Shown here piece by piece: positions 8,251-16,452 of a DNA stretch of 28,496 bases. Position numbers and translations under genes: made by a program. Source of the DNA: JAURDE01 sp965365285 (GTDB taxonomy: Bacteria; Bdellovibrionota; Bacteriovoracia; Bacteriovoracales; Bacteriovoracaceae); assembly GCA_965365285.1 (NCBI GenBank), contig CBDUBC010000027.1, forward strand, positions 1 to 28,496. Reading direction: 5' to 3'. The first letter of the stretch is position 1; each line of letters starts with the position of its first letter. The notes below the pieces were generated by a model, which had not been told where the DNA came from, made no database searches, and worked only from the letters and a program-made list of their open reading frames with translations.

Positions 8251-9512
8251 TAGCCAACCTTTAGTTTTCTAAGATAAATGGAAGCGGCAGTATGACCACT
8301 GTCAAATGCGATATCGGCCGGTGTTCGGCCTTTTGTGTCTGCTTGATAATTACTAGCACCATGATCTATGAGAATCTGACAAATTTTTAAATTACCTTTT
8401 TGAGCGGCAAGATGAAGAGGGTATACATTTTGACAATGTTTGTTCGGTTTTGCTCCGGCATCAAGCAGTAGCTTTACGGCAGCCTCAGATTCCTTTTTGA
8501 TAGCATAAAATAACGGGGTCATCATTTTCTTATCTTGAGCATTAAAATCTGCACCCCAAGTTTTTAAAAGATTAAATATATTCTTATCAACTGATTCAAT
8601 TGCATAGTGAACTATATTTCGGCCATGAATATCTCTCAAAGAAACACTCGGTGAACGAGAACCCATTTCTTTAAGCAATTGATATTGCCCCCTTTGAGCA
8701 GCAATCATAAAAAGGGTTTGGCCTCTCTCATTGGCGGTGTTTATATTTATATTTTTGGGGAGGATATGCTCTATTTTTGCTTTTTTCTCTTCCGAAACCT
8801 TAATGAAGTGATCTTTGATCTCTTTCAAAAAGGATTCTTCCATTTTTCGTATATCTTTTTGAGTCCTTTCTACCTTTCCCACCATCTCATCCATAATTTG
8901 GTCAAAATTTAGGGTTTGGTTGGAATAGTCATTTTCAGCGATAGCGAATACCTTGGTAAGAGCACTCCCCACTTCATTCCACTGCTTTTGTTCTTCGACC
9001 TTTAGGATGAGCTTATCTATTTCAGGATGTTTTTCTCGAATATAGTTTAAGATCTCTTTATTCTCTCTTTTTAAGGATAGAGTGACGATATTTTCATCTT
9101 GTTGATTATTTTGAAAAAGATTTTCAGCTTTATCGACAAGGGCCTTTACGATTTCGTCATTGCCATGTTTCATAGCAAAGGTCAGTGTCGTCTCGCCGTT
9201 TTGAAGATTGGACTCAAGGAGTTCGCTATAATTGGAAAGATATTGAACTCCTTCTAGGAATTGGTCTTTAATGACAATGCAAAGAGGATTAAAATGCTCC
9301 AAATCAATCATATCGAGAACACCCAAGTCAACGAGGCTCTTAAGAGCTTCAAGATTTTGATTAAAAGAAACAGTTGTGAAGAGTTCCAAGACTTTGGCAG
9401 GCGAAATCATGGAAAAAAATTCAGAATCAATGTCTTGAAATGCTCTATTTGTATTATTTTGAATTAGGGCACTTAGAAGAAGCTTGAATTGGTTATCAAT
9501 TTGTTTTGTCAT
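8250..9512 (-). CDS. Ankyrin-repeat protein
   Basis: A 420-residue cytoplasmic protein. The N-terminal half (1-165) is helical with degenerate ankyrin-like units (GETTLTFAMKHGNDEIVKAL at 106-125). A charged helical segment at about 195-250 may be coiled coil. The C-terminal part (260-417) has five ankyrin repeats, for example MTPLFYAIKKESEAAVKLLL (331-350) and YPLHLAAQKGNLKICQILI (364-382). It starts the two-gene operon with the STAS-CheX gene, overlapping by one base. It shares architecture (ankyrin, linker, ankyrin) with the gene at 5704 but not the acidic linker. A scaffold or adaptor role is inference. Confidence 0.85.
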   Translation of the reverse strand: MTKQIDNQFKLLLSALIQNNTNRAFQDIDSEFFSMISPAKVLELFTTVSFNQNLEALKSLVDLGVLDMIDLEHFNPLCIVIKDQFLEGVQYLSNYSELLESNLQNGETTLTFAMKHGNDEIVKALVDKAENLFQNNQQDENIVTLSLKRENKEILNYIREKHPEIDKLILKVEEQKQWNEVGSALTKVFAIAENDYSNQTLNFDQIMDEMVGKVERTQKDIRKMEESFLKEIKDHFIKVSEEKKAKIEHILPKNININTANERGQTLFMIAAQRGQYQLLKEMGSRSPSVSLRDIHGRNIVHYAIESVDKNIFNLLKTWGADFNAQDKKMMTPLFYAIKKESEAAVKLLLDAGAKPNKHCQNVYPLHLAAQKGNLKICQILIDHGASNYQADTKGRTPADIAFDSGHTAASIYLRKLKVG

Positions 9513-9646
9513 ATTCTATAATATCGGAGAATTAGCCCTTAAATTAAGCTGATGTTGCTATGCAAAATTGACTTGAGGGGTTGGTTATATGTGGCATAAA
9601 ACAACTTTTTGATATAAGTTATTCACCGTCTAGGGAAAGGGATTGT

Positions 9647-10663
9647 ATGCAGAGCAAAATGATAGAGCTTCCAACCTCACTTGAGGGTAAAACTATTTTA
9701 GTAGCTGGAGCGGCAGGGTTTATTCCTCACACCTTATCTGAGTTTTATTTGAAGCTTGGAGCTCGGGTAATAGGAGTAGATAACTTCATTACAGGAAGCC
9801 GGTCGAATCTTGAAAAGCTTTATCCCTACAAGAATTTTGAATTTCATGAGGCCAATGTTTATGAAAATCTTCCTGATTTTAAAAACGAAAAGATTGATTA
9901 TATTTTTTCCCTAGCTTCCCCGGCTTCTCCTATCGACTTTGAAAAAATTCCTCTCGAAATTATGAGAGTGAATAGTGAAGGGACTCTTAATCTTCTTCAT
10001 TTGGCCAAAGAAAAGGGTGCAAGATTTCTGGAGGCTTCCACTTCTGAAGTTTATGGAGATCCTGAAATACATCCTCAAACTGAGGATTACTTTGGAAACG
10101 TAAATACCATTGGGCCACGGTCCTGTTATGATGAGGCCAAAAGATACGCTGAAGCTCTTACCATGAGTTATCACCGAAAATACGGTGTCGATACTAGAAT
10201 CATTCGAATCTTTAATACCTATGGACCTGGGATGCGACCAGACGATGGGAGGGTTATTCCAAACTTTATTAATCAGGCACTAAATGGACAAGATATTACA
10301 GTTTACGGGGATGGCTCTCAAACGAGATCTTTTTGTTACGTAACTGATCTTGTGGAAGCAATTCACAATGTTATGTTTAGTGACGATCCAACTCCTTTTA
10401 ATGTTGGGAATCCAGATGAATATACAATCAAAGAATGTGCTGAAGAAATCATTACATTTTTAGGATCTATTTCTCGAATTAAATATCTTCCCATTATGGA
10501 AGATGACCCTAAAAGAAGAAGACCAAGCCTATCTAAGCTTCAAAAAGTCTCGGCCTATAAACCAAAGGTAAGCTTCAAGGATGGAATCCATAAAACAGCT
10601 GCTTATTTTAGAGACCTAGCTGCTCAAAAAAGAAAAGGGGAGATTCATCCTCCAAGCTTATGA
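9647..10663 (+). CDS. UDP-glucuronate decarboxylase-like SDR epimerase/dehydratase
   Basis: An extended short-chain dehydrogenase of the nucleotide-sugar type, 338 residues. The block GNVNTIGPRSCYDEAKRYAE (150-169) is characteristic of UDP-xylose synthase/UDP-glucuronate decarboxylase and carries the YxxxK pair Y161/K165. S131-T132-S133 supply the catalytic Ser/Thr. RIFNTYGPGMRPDDGRV and YGDGSQTRSF follow as in the family. The NAD-binding loop reads GAAGFIP (21-27), with Pro in place of the usual third Gly. I chose ATG 9647 because GGGAAAGGG lies five bases upstream. A TTG at 9581 in frame has no such site. It overlaps the next gene by ATGA, so it probably feeds a sugar-nucleotide step of surface glycan synthesis. 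Confidence 0.8.
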   Translation: MQSKMIELPTSLEGKTILVAGAAGFIPHTLSEFYLKLGARVIGVDNFITGSRSNLEKLYPYKNFEFHEANVYENLPDFKNEKIDYIFSLASPASPIDFEKIPLEIMRVNSEGTLNLLHLAKEKGARFLEASTSEVYGDPEIHPQTEDYFGNVNTIGPRSCYDEAKRYAEALTMSYHRKYGVDTRIIRIFNTYGPGMRPDDGRVIPNFINQALNGQDITVYGDGSQTRSFCYVTDLVEAIHNVMFSDDPTPFNVGNPDEYTIKECAEEIITFLGSISRIKYLPIMEDDPKRRRPSLSKLQKVSAYKPKVSFKDGIHKTAAYFRDLAAQKRKGEIHPPSL

Positions 10664-11724
10664 AGATAGCTCTTACCTGTGATCACCTCATTCAGCGAAT
10701 GGAAATGACGGCCTATATTGAGGCCATCTTAGGACTCTATCCTAAGGCGGAAATTTATACCTTTGCTCATAATGCAGGTAAGATCTTAGGCGATATTGAA
10801 CATCACAAAATTCACTCCACCTTTCTTACTCACAAAGTAAAAGGGCTAGATGGGTTTAATAAGTACCGCTACCTTCTTCCCTCGACTCAAAAGAACTTTG
10901 CCGTTCCCTGCAACTTTGATCTTATTTTTAATATAAGTACTGGATTCTCTCAGTCGATCCAAAAGTGTAAGGATACCAAACAAATAACCTATCTTCTACA
11001 GTGGCCATTTGAATTTGAATCTCTTAATTGGATGCAAAAGCTATTTAAAGGCTATTTAGAAGGGTGGGCCCTTAAAGGATTATCTCAAGCAGATGAAATC
11101 TGGGTTGCAAGAGAAAGTTTAGAGGAAAAGTGTAAAAAACGACTTCCTCATAAGAAAATTAAGCTTGTTCGACCATTTTTTAACCTTGATGACTATCCAC
11201 TAATCCCGTCTTCTCATTGGACTCATGACCTATTACTAATTTCAACGGAAGGTATTACGTCTGAAATGGCGATTGATTTTCATAAGAAGCTTACAGCAAT
11301 AAAGATAAAATTTCTTTTTGTGGGTCATGATGCTCATCTAGAAAAGGCTAAAGAAGCTATTGCTAATGAGCGCTATTTCTATGGTCAAAAATGCTCAGGA
11401 GACTTGGCCCCATTACTGGCCTCTTCCCTCGGAGCAGTAGATTTTTCTCACTCTATTCTCCCAAGCCTGGCCGTAAGAACTCTAGCAGCAGGAAGACCTG
11501 CCGCTGTTTTAATAAATGAAGACCATCAACATCAAATGGAAAAAGATTGTGTATTTTGGCTTAAGGAAAAGAGCGCTGAACAGATCATTCATTTTGTGCA
11601 AGGAATTCAAAATAAAGAGATTGAATCTGATAAGCTTAGACGGAGTGTGCTTAAATATAATCCGGCCATTTTTAAGACTAAAGTCAAAAAGAATCTTAGT
11701 GAGCTAGAAACTCTTTTCAATTGA
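10660..11724 (+). CDS. Glycosyltransferase-like protein (GT4-like, degenerate catalytic motif)
   Basis: 354 residues. The N-terminal half resembles GT4 sugar transferases of the WbaZ kind: KIHSTFLTHKVKGLDGFNKY (54-73), RYLLPSTQKNF, then FDLIFNISTGFSQSI. The C-terminal half looks like the nucleotide-sugar-binding Rossmann domain. Where the family has E-x7-E before AxAxGxPV, this protein reads SILPSLAVRTLAAGRPAAVL, with neither glutamate in place. It may be a divergent or inactive transferase. Its ATGA overlap with the decarboxylase-like gene shows they form one operon, consistent with glycan assembly. No membrane segment is seen. Substrate unknown. Confidence 0.65.
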   Translation: MKIALTCDHLIQRMEMTAYIEAILGLYPKAEIYTFAHNAGKILGDIEHHKIHSTFLTHKVKGLDGFNKYRYLLPSTQKNFAVPCNFDLIFNISTGFSQSIQKCKDTKQITYLLQWPFEFESLNWMQKLFKGYLEGWALKGLSQADEIWVARESLEEKCKKRLPHKKIKLVRPFFNLDDYPLIPSSHWTHDLLLISTEGITSEMAIDFHKKLTAIKIKFLFVGHDAHLEKAKEAIANERYFYGQKCSGDLAPLLASSLGAVDFSHSILPSLAVRTLAAGRPAAVLINEDHQHQMEKDCVFWLKEKSAEQIIHFVQGIQNKEIESDKLRRSVLKYNPAIFKTKVKKNLSELETLFN

Positions 11725-11734
11725 TCTAGATCAT
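11721..11734. promoter_or_regulatory. FNR/CRP-family-like binding site
   Basis: TTGATCTAGATCAT differs from the FNR consensus TTGATnnnnATCAA at the last base only and contains the 12-bp perfect palindrome TGATCTAGATCA. It overlaps the stop codon of the preceding gene and lies 44 bases before the universal-stress gene. A weak -10-like TAATTT (11758-11763) is placed about as expected for a class II site. The resulting leader would be very short, which weakens the call. Confidence 0.4.
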
Positions 11735-11777
11735 ATCTAAGAATAGGTAAAAGAACTAATTTATATACGGAGGCCAT

Positions 11778-12221
11778 ATGAAATTTAAAAATATTACTCT
11801 TCCAGTTATTCCAGAAAATTTTTGCTTTGATAGTTATAAGAAGTTTTTTAAGGAAAATAATATTGAATCAGGAACAGTAAACCTGGTTCATATTTTTGAA
11901 ATTAGAAACTTCATTAATGAATTTTCAGCGTATACTTATCCAGATGAAGAGAGTACACCAAAAATAAAAGAGCAGTTTTTAAGTATGCTAAAAAGATTTG
12001 GAGAAGAGCTTTTTGGAAATAATCCTAACCTCACATTGAACTGCTTTTGTCTTTTTGACGCTGATCCAAAGAAAGCAATGATCGATTTTTTGGAGGAAAG
12101 AGAGAGTGATTTGGTCATGGTTCCAACTGAAGGAAAGCATGGGATCACTGGTTTTTTTCACAGCTCTTTTGCTGAGCATCTTTGTCAATTTGCAAAATGC
12201 CCTGTTCTTGTCCTCAAATAA
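11778..12221 (+). CDS. Universal stress protein (UspA family)
   Basis: A 147-residue single-domain USP. The N-terminal strand (MKFKNITLPV) and the C-terminal block DLVMVPTEGKHGITGFF...FAEHLCQFAKCPVLVLK match the family, where the usual GRxGLxxxxxGSVAExVxxxAPCPVLVV is seen. The usual GS is SS here, so nucleotide binding may be altered. ACGGAGG sits four bases before the ATG. USPs are commonly induced by low oxygen or growth arrest. The FNR-like palindrome just upstream fits this. It is monocistronic, ending in a hairpin terminator. Confidence 0.8.
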   Translation: MKFKNITLPVIPENFCFDSYKKFFKENNIESGTVNLVHIFEIRNFINEFSAYTYPDEESTPKIKEQFLSMLKRFGEELFGNNPNLTLNCFCLFDADPKKAMIDFLEERESDLVMVPTEGKHGITGFFHSSFAEHLCQFAKCPVLVLK

Positions 12222-12230
12222 CACCTAGGG

Positions 12231-12272
12231 GGCCCTTGTAAGAGAGGGCCTTAATCCCCTTTAATCTTTTTT
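12231..12272 (+). terminator. Rho-independent terminator after the universal stress gene
   Basis: Stem GGCCCT (12231-12236) / AGGGCC (12245-12250) with an 8-base loop. An outer AGGGG/CCCCT pairing (12227-12231 with 12256-12260) is also possible. A run of T (AATCTTTTTT) follows. Confidence 0.65.
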
Positions 12273-12318
12273 AATATCAGCTACAATGAAATGAACTTTA
12301 AATATGATTGGAGCTGTG

Positions 12319-13644
12319 ATGTTTGGTAAAACTTTTGTTATTTGTCTTCTTTTTCAGACCTCAATATCTTTAGCCGGGGGATCTAAAGTGGGAGGACCTA
12401 GATATCAGTATGATCCCTCCTCTTCAGAGGAACTTCAAAATTGTAAACAAAAAACAAATTTAGCAAGAAAGCAATGGGTCGTTCGTTTAGACGTTCCTGT
12501 TCTTAATCAAGGTCCAGTAAGAATGTGCGGTTCTTATGCTGTTTCAAGCTACCTTGATATATGGAGAGCATGGAAAATACCAAAACCAACACAAATCATA
12601 GGCCTTGATAAGCCAGATGCGAAGGGAACTCCTACTCTAGGAGGCCTCAAGATGACCAAAAGAATTGGACTATCCGATCCGCATTGGATTGGTTATTTGG
12701 CTAAATTGTCGGAAAAGGCCCAAAGAGGAAAAGAACCAATTAACCTTGAAGATGGTTCTGGGGAATTGGCTCTTGATGTAATCGCGAGAGGTCTTGAAGG
12801 GGTCTGCAGGGAAGACGTCATGAGAAAATCCCTTGAGCCATACACAGTAGAAGGACGTTCTTACACCGTCCAGGAATTTTATGTTTTTAGTGCCTGGATG
12901 TTTGGTGACACTCTTGACGATTCTTATAAGGCAAAACTTACGAGAAGTGGGGTTGCGGTTTCAAGATCTTGTAGAAAAACAAGACAGGGAATAAACCAGA
13001 AAGCATGTGATAAAAATAAAGATGAATTTAATACCATAATGAAAGACCTTTACGCTAATAAACAACCAAAATCAAAGAGGGGAGCAAATGCCCTTTTAAA
13101 TTTTATTAACAACGCTGATTTACCAAAGATTTGGCAAGCTATGCGTCCCTATATCAAAGATAAAAATAAAAAATCTTTTCTCCCTTATTTTTCAAAAGTT
13201 TTTTATAAATGCCAGATTCCTGGAAATAAATATAGAGAACTAAGTCCTGAAGTTATGAAAGATTATAAAGTGTGTAGTGTCAGAAACGATCAGTCTCTAG
13301 ATTTTTTTAAAATTATTACCAATAAGCTTAAAAACAATGAACCAACGGTTCTAAACTATTATTCAAGATTTCTTACCGCAAAGAATTATCGTCAGGTGGT
13401 CAAAGATAAAAGAGATATTCATCAATCGGTAATTATAGGTAAAAGGGTTCGTCAAAAGAGCTGTCAGTTTCTTATTCAGAACTCCTGGGGTAACTATTGC
13501 AAATATAGCTGGGAGTGCCAAAAAGATGAAAAGGGTAATGAAATAGGAATTTGGGTACCATATTCTCAGCTTCGACATGTTACAGAATCAATTTTCTACC
13601 TTGAAAAAGAGAATATTCCATGTCCTGGCGAAACAAACTCTTAA
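12319..13644 (+). CDS. Exported papain-like (C1A family) cysteine protease
   Basis: A predicted secreted cysteine peptidase of 441 residues, with signal peptide (FVICLLFQTSISLA) at the N-terminus. Counting from this ATG: oxyanion-hole Gln64 and catalytic Cys70 in NQGPVRMCGSYAVSSY with papain spacing (Q plus six), His368 in DIHQSVIIGKR, and Asn388 in IQNSWG. The catalytic domain is interrupted by about 300 residues between Cys and His, much more than in papain, and no separate pro-domain is seen. Extra cysteines may form disulfides. ATG 12319 is chosen because TTGGAG lies five bases before it. An in-frame ATG at 12304 lacks a site. TACAAT at 12282-12287 may be the -10. A role in degrading foreign or surface protein is inference. 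Confidence 0.82.
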   Translation: MFGKTFVICLLFQTSISLAGGSKVGGPRYQYDPSSSEELQNCKQKTNLARKQWVVRLDVPVLNQGPVRMCGSYAVSSYLDIWRAWKIPKPTQIIGLDKPDAKGTPTLGGLKMTKRIGLSDPHWIGYLAKLSEKAQRGKEPINLEDGSGELALDVIARGLEGVCREDVMRKSLEPYTVEGRSYTVQEFYVFSAWMFGDTLDDSYKAKLTRSGVAVSRSCRKTRQGINQKACDKNKDEFNTIMKDLYANKQPKSKRGANALLNFINNADLPKIWQAMRPYIKDKNKKSFLPYFSKVFYKCQIPGNKYRELSPEVMKDYKVCSVRNDQSLDFFKIITNKLKNNEPTVLNYYSRFLTAKNYRQVVKDKRDIHQSVIIGKRVRQKSCQFLIQNSWGNYCKYSWECQKDEKGNEIGIWVPYSQLRHVTESIFYLEKENIPCPGETNS

Positions 13645-13685
13645 GGAATCCTTTTCCTATCTAATTCTTTTAGAGTTAGAATAAA

Positions 13686-15119
13686 ATGATGGAAATTCCA
13701 TTTTATGAAACTACAGGAGTATTGTGGCCAGCTTATTTACTGCTGGCCATTGCTACAAGTATACACGCTGTTCTTTTCAAAAGAAATTATAGATCGGTTG
13801 TTTTATGGGTTGCTCTAATTTGGTTTTCTCCACTATTAGGTGCTTTTTTCTATTCCATATTTGGAGTAAATAGAATTTCTCGTAGAGCAAAGTATCTTAA
13901 AAATATTGTCGAGGATGAACCACCAAGAGGATCTCCTCTTTGTGAAGATGAGGATCTCGTGGGAATTCCTGATCATCTCCTAAGAATGGTGAATTTTGGA
14001 AGTCGAGTAAACCCACAACCGCTTGTGCCTGGTAACAGTGTAGAGCTTTATAATGGGGGAGAAGAAGCTTACCCCAAAATGCTTGAAGGAATCGAACAGG
14101 CCAAAAGAACAATTATTCTTTCGAGTTATATTTTTAACAAAGATGAAATTGGAATAGAGTTTGTAAAGCGTCTAAAAGCTGCCAATGATAGGGGCGTAGA
14201 TATTCGTGTTTTAATCGATGCGACGGGCTCCAAATATTCCTTTCCCACTATTTTTGGTGAGCTACGAAAGGCAAAAATCACTCATGCTAAATTTCTTCCT
14301 ATTCAATTTCCGTGGCTTTTTACTTCCATTAATATGAGAAATCACCGAAAGATTTTAGTGATTGATGGAGAAGTAGGATTTACAGGTGGAATGAATATCT
14401 CTGATAAAAAAATTAAGAGTAGAGAAGCTGAAAATTATCATAAAGATATCCACTTTAAGTTTGAAGGACCTCTTGTGAGACAGTTTACTCAAGCCTTTGC
14501 TGAAGACTGGTATTTTACAAAAAAAGAAAAACTAGGAAAAAAATGGTATCCCCAATTGCAACCACGTGGCGAGTTGCTTGGTCGAGGTATTGTAGATGGT
14601 CCTGATGAGTACTTTGAAAAAATTCAACTTACTCTTTTAGGTATTCTTTCTCAGGCTAAACACTCCATAAAGATTATCACACCCTATTTTTTACCAGATG
14701 CTACTTTAAAATCGGCCATTAATATTGCCGTTTATAGAGGGGTAAGAGTTGAAATCATTCTTCCCGAAAAAAATAATATTTCACTCGTTAAATGGGCCTC
14801 TTACCCAGATATCAGGCAATTGATTCGAGAAGGAGCTGAGGTGTATGAGTCAACACCTCCATTTGATCACACCAAGATGATTATAGTAGATGAAATGTGG
14901 TCTCTAATAGGGTCTACCAATTTGGATCCTCGAAGTATTAGACTTAATTTTGAATTTAATGTGGAATGTTATGACCGTGATCTTGCCACAAAACTTGATG
15001 ACATATTTGAGGAAAAAAAGAGAGGGTCCCATAAAATAACAATGGAAATGATGGATCGCCTCTCTATTTTTATTCGCGTGCGAAACGGTCTTGCTCGAGT
15101 TCTTTCGCCTATTCTTTAA
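13686..15119 (+). CDS. cls: Cardiolipin synthase (phospholipase D family)
   Basis: Joins two phosphatidylglycerols to make cardiolipin in the inner membrane. Two N-terminal membrane helices (about 13-30 and 38-58, the PLDNF region) precede two HKD motifs: H220-K222-D227 (NHRKILVIDGEVGFTGGMN) and H395-K397-D402 (DHTKMIIVDEMWSLIGSTN). The 477-residue length is typical. There is no Shine-Dalgarno before the tandem ATG ATG. Instead TAGAAT lies seven bases before the second ATG, and a small hairpin (13661-13679) precedes it. The last 11 bases overlap the end of the convergent EEP gene, which belongs to an operon with a DedA protein, also a membrane-lipid protein. Confidence 0.93.
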   Translation: MMEIPFYETTGVLWPAYLLLAIATSIHAVLFKRNYRSVVLWVALIWFSPLLGAFFYSIFGVNRISRRAKYLKNIVEDEPPRGSPLCEDEDLVGIPDHLLRMVNFGSRVNPQPLVPGNSVELYNGGEEAYPKMLEGIEQAKRTIILSSYIFNKDEIGIEFVKRLKAANDRGVDIRVLIDATGSKYSFPTIFGELRKAKITHAKFLPIQFPWLFTSINMRNHRKILVIDGEVGFTGGMNISDKKIKSREAENYHKDIHFKFEGPLVRQFTQAFAEDWYFTKKEKLGKKWYPQLQPRGELLGRGIVDGPDEYFEKIQLTLLGILSQAKHSIKIITPYFLPDATLKSAINIAVYRGVRVEIILPEKNNISLVKWASYPDIRQLIREGAEVYESTPPFDHTKMIIVDEMWSLIGSTNLDPRSIRLNFEFNVECYDRDLATKLDDIFEEKKRGSHKITMEMMDRLSIFIRVRNGLARVLSPIL

Positions 15120-15867
15120 TTTCAAAAGTGGCGATGATTCCTAGATGATCCGACATACTCTTGGCCTTATCTGTTTCAAGTAAAGAGCATTCTTTGATAT
15201 CGATATTTCTGTAAAAAATACGATCTAGTGAAATCACGGGAAAAGGAGATGGAAAGGTCTTTGGAACCTCTCCATGAATTTCGTTAAAGGCTTCTCTAAT
15301 TTGAAGTTCTTTTTCAAAGTATTGGACGGCCTTGGAATTCCAATCATTAAAATCACCGGCCATGATCAGAGGGAGATCAGGCTCAATAAGTGAATTGATC
15401 TCTTCTTTAATTTTTTTAAATTGTTTGTTTCGTCCGATTTGAGTGAGATTTAAATGAGTATTATAAACACAGAGTCTTAGATCTTTTTGGTTTTCTCGAG
15501 GGAGGGTAATCATCGCCTTGAGAAGCCCTCTTTTTTCCATTAAATTCGTTGAAATATCAAAATTCTGCCATTCCGTGATTGGAAATTTTGAGAGTATTAG
15601 GTTACCGTGATGTCCATGAGGATAGATCGCATTATGAGCATAAGAGTAATAAGTCCAAATGGTATCAGCTAAAAACTCATAATGCTTTTCAGTAGGCCAA
15701 TTATTAAACTTTTTTTCATGCTTGATATTTTCACCAGTGACTTCTTGAAGAAAAACAATATCGGGATCGGCTTCAATAATAACGGACTTGATATCTTCGA
15801 GAGTGAAGGCCTTATTAAATGGTGAAAGCCCTTTATGAATATTAAAGCTTAGAATTTTTATTTTCAT
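15109..15867 (-). CDS. Endonuclease/exonuclease/phosphatase (EEP) family protein
   Basis: A metal-dependent phosphodiesterase/phosphatase fold, 252 residues with no signal peptide. The family residues are all there: N9 (SFNIHKG), E42 (LQEV), H138 (YNTHLN), D172 and N174 (AGDFNDW), D215 (LDRIF) and D240-H241 (SDHLG). Substrate is unknown and could be DNA, RNA, phospholipid or inositol phosphate. The start lies inside the dedA gene (26-base overlap), so it is probably translated by coupling. EEP, DedA and PLD/cardiolipin-synthase proteins are often neighbours or fused in bacteria, which favours a phospholipid-related role here, as inference. Confidence 0.82.
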   Translation of the reverse strand: MKIKILSFNIHKGLSPFNKAFTLEDIKSVIIEADPDIVFLQEVTGENIKHEKKFNNWPTEKHYEFLADTIWTYYSYAHNAIYPHGHHGNLILSKFPITEWQNFDISTNLMEKRGLLKAMITLPRENQKDLRLCVYNTHLNLTQIGRNKQFKKIKEEINSLIEPDLPLIMAGDFNDWNSKAVQYFEKELQIREAFNEIHGEVPKTFPSPFPVISLDRIFYRNIDIKECSLLETDKAKSMSDHLGIIATFEIKE

Positions 15868-16450
15868 TTTTATTTCTTATATAGTTTAAGATAATGACCC
15901 ATAGTATACCAATAGCTATGCCACCTAGAGTAAATCGTCCAATGTTTTGAATAAAATGTTCCTTATTATGAGCAAGAACTTGCCCGAGTGTGATCAAACC
16001 AATATTCCAAACTAGTGCACATAAAAAAGAGTAGAGATATAATTTCTTTTTATCTAATTCCATGATGCCCGCGTATAAACCTATGACGGACCGAATGCCT
16101 GGAAAAAAGCGATTCACAAGAATAAGGTTGTATCCCATTTTTTTAAACCACTGATGAGACTTTTCAAGATGCTTTTCATGAAAAAATTTGAGTTGAAGCA
16201 CTTTTTTTCGAAGCTTTACTCCAATATGAAAAAGTGTCCAAAAACCTATTGTACTCATAAATGTATTTATGATGAGAAGAAGAGCGATATCATAGTGGGA
16301 CTTCTTTTTAAGTAGAAAGCTACAAAAGGCGACCACAACATCGCTTGGAAGGGGAGGGATCAGATTCTCAAGAAAAGAAAAAATAGCAGAAAAGAAGTAA
16401 ATCCAATCATTATCTAATGTATGTAAAAATTGTAATATTCGCTCAAGCAT
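15842..16450 (-). CDS. DedA/VTT family inner-membrane protein
   Basis: A 202-residue multi-spanning membrane protein of the DedA (SNARE-associated/VTT) family, members of which act as lipid scramblases or flippases (for example of undecaprenyl phosphate). Family marks are ENLIPPLPSDVVVAF (28-42), the amphipathic re-entrant helix near the N-terminus, and NRFFPGIRSVIGLYAGIMEL, matching F/RFxPxxR. It has about four to five hydrophobic segments and a Lys/Asn-rich C-terminus. No Shine-Dalgarno is visible. The upstream gene stops two bases before the ATG (TAACTATG), so translation likely depends on re-initiation. It is the middle gene of a three-gene minus-strand operon. Confidence 0.85.
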   Translation of the reverse strand: MLERILQFLHTLDNDWIYFFSAIFSFLENLIPPLPSDVVVAFCSFLLKKKSHYDIALLLIINTFMSTIGFWTLFHIGVKLRKKVLQLKFFHEKHLEKSHQWFKKMGYNLILVNRFFPGIRSVIGLYAGIMELDKKKLYLYSFLCALVWNIGLITLGQVLAHNKEHFIQNIGRFTLGGIAIGILWVIILNYIRNKNENKNSKL

Positions 16451-16452
16451 AG

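Noticed and set aside
9581..9646. TTG start for the UXS-like gene
   Set aside because: The added residues resemble nothing in the family, and a good Shine-Dalgarno precedes ATG 9647.
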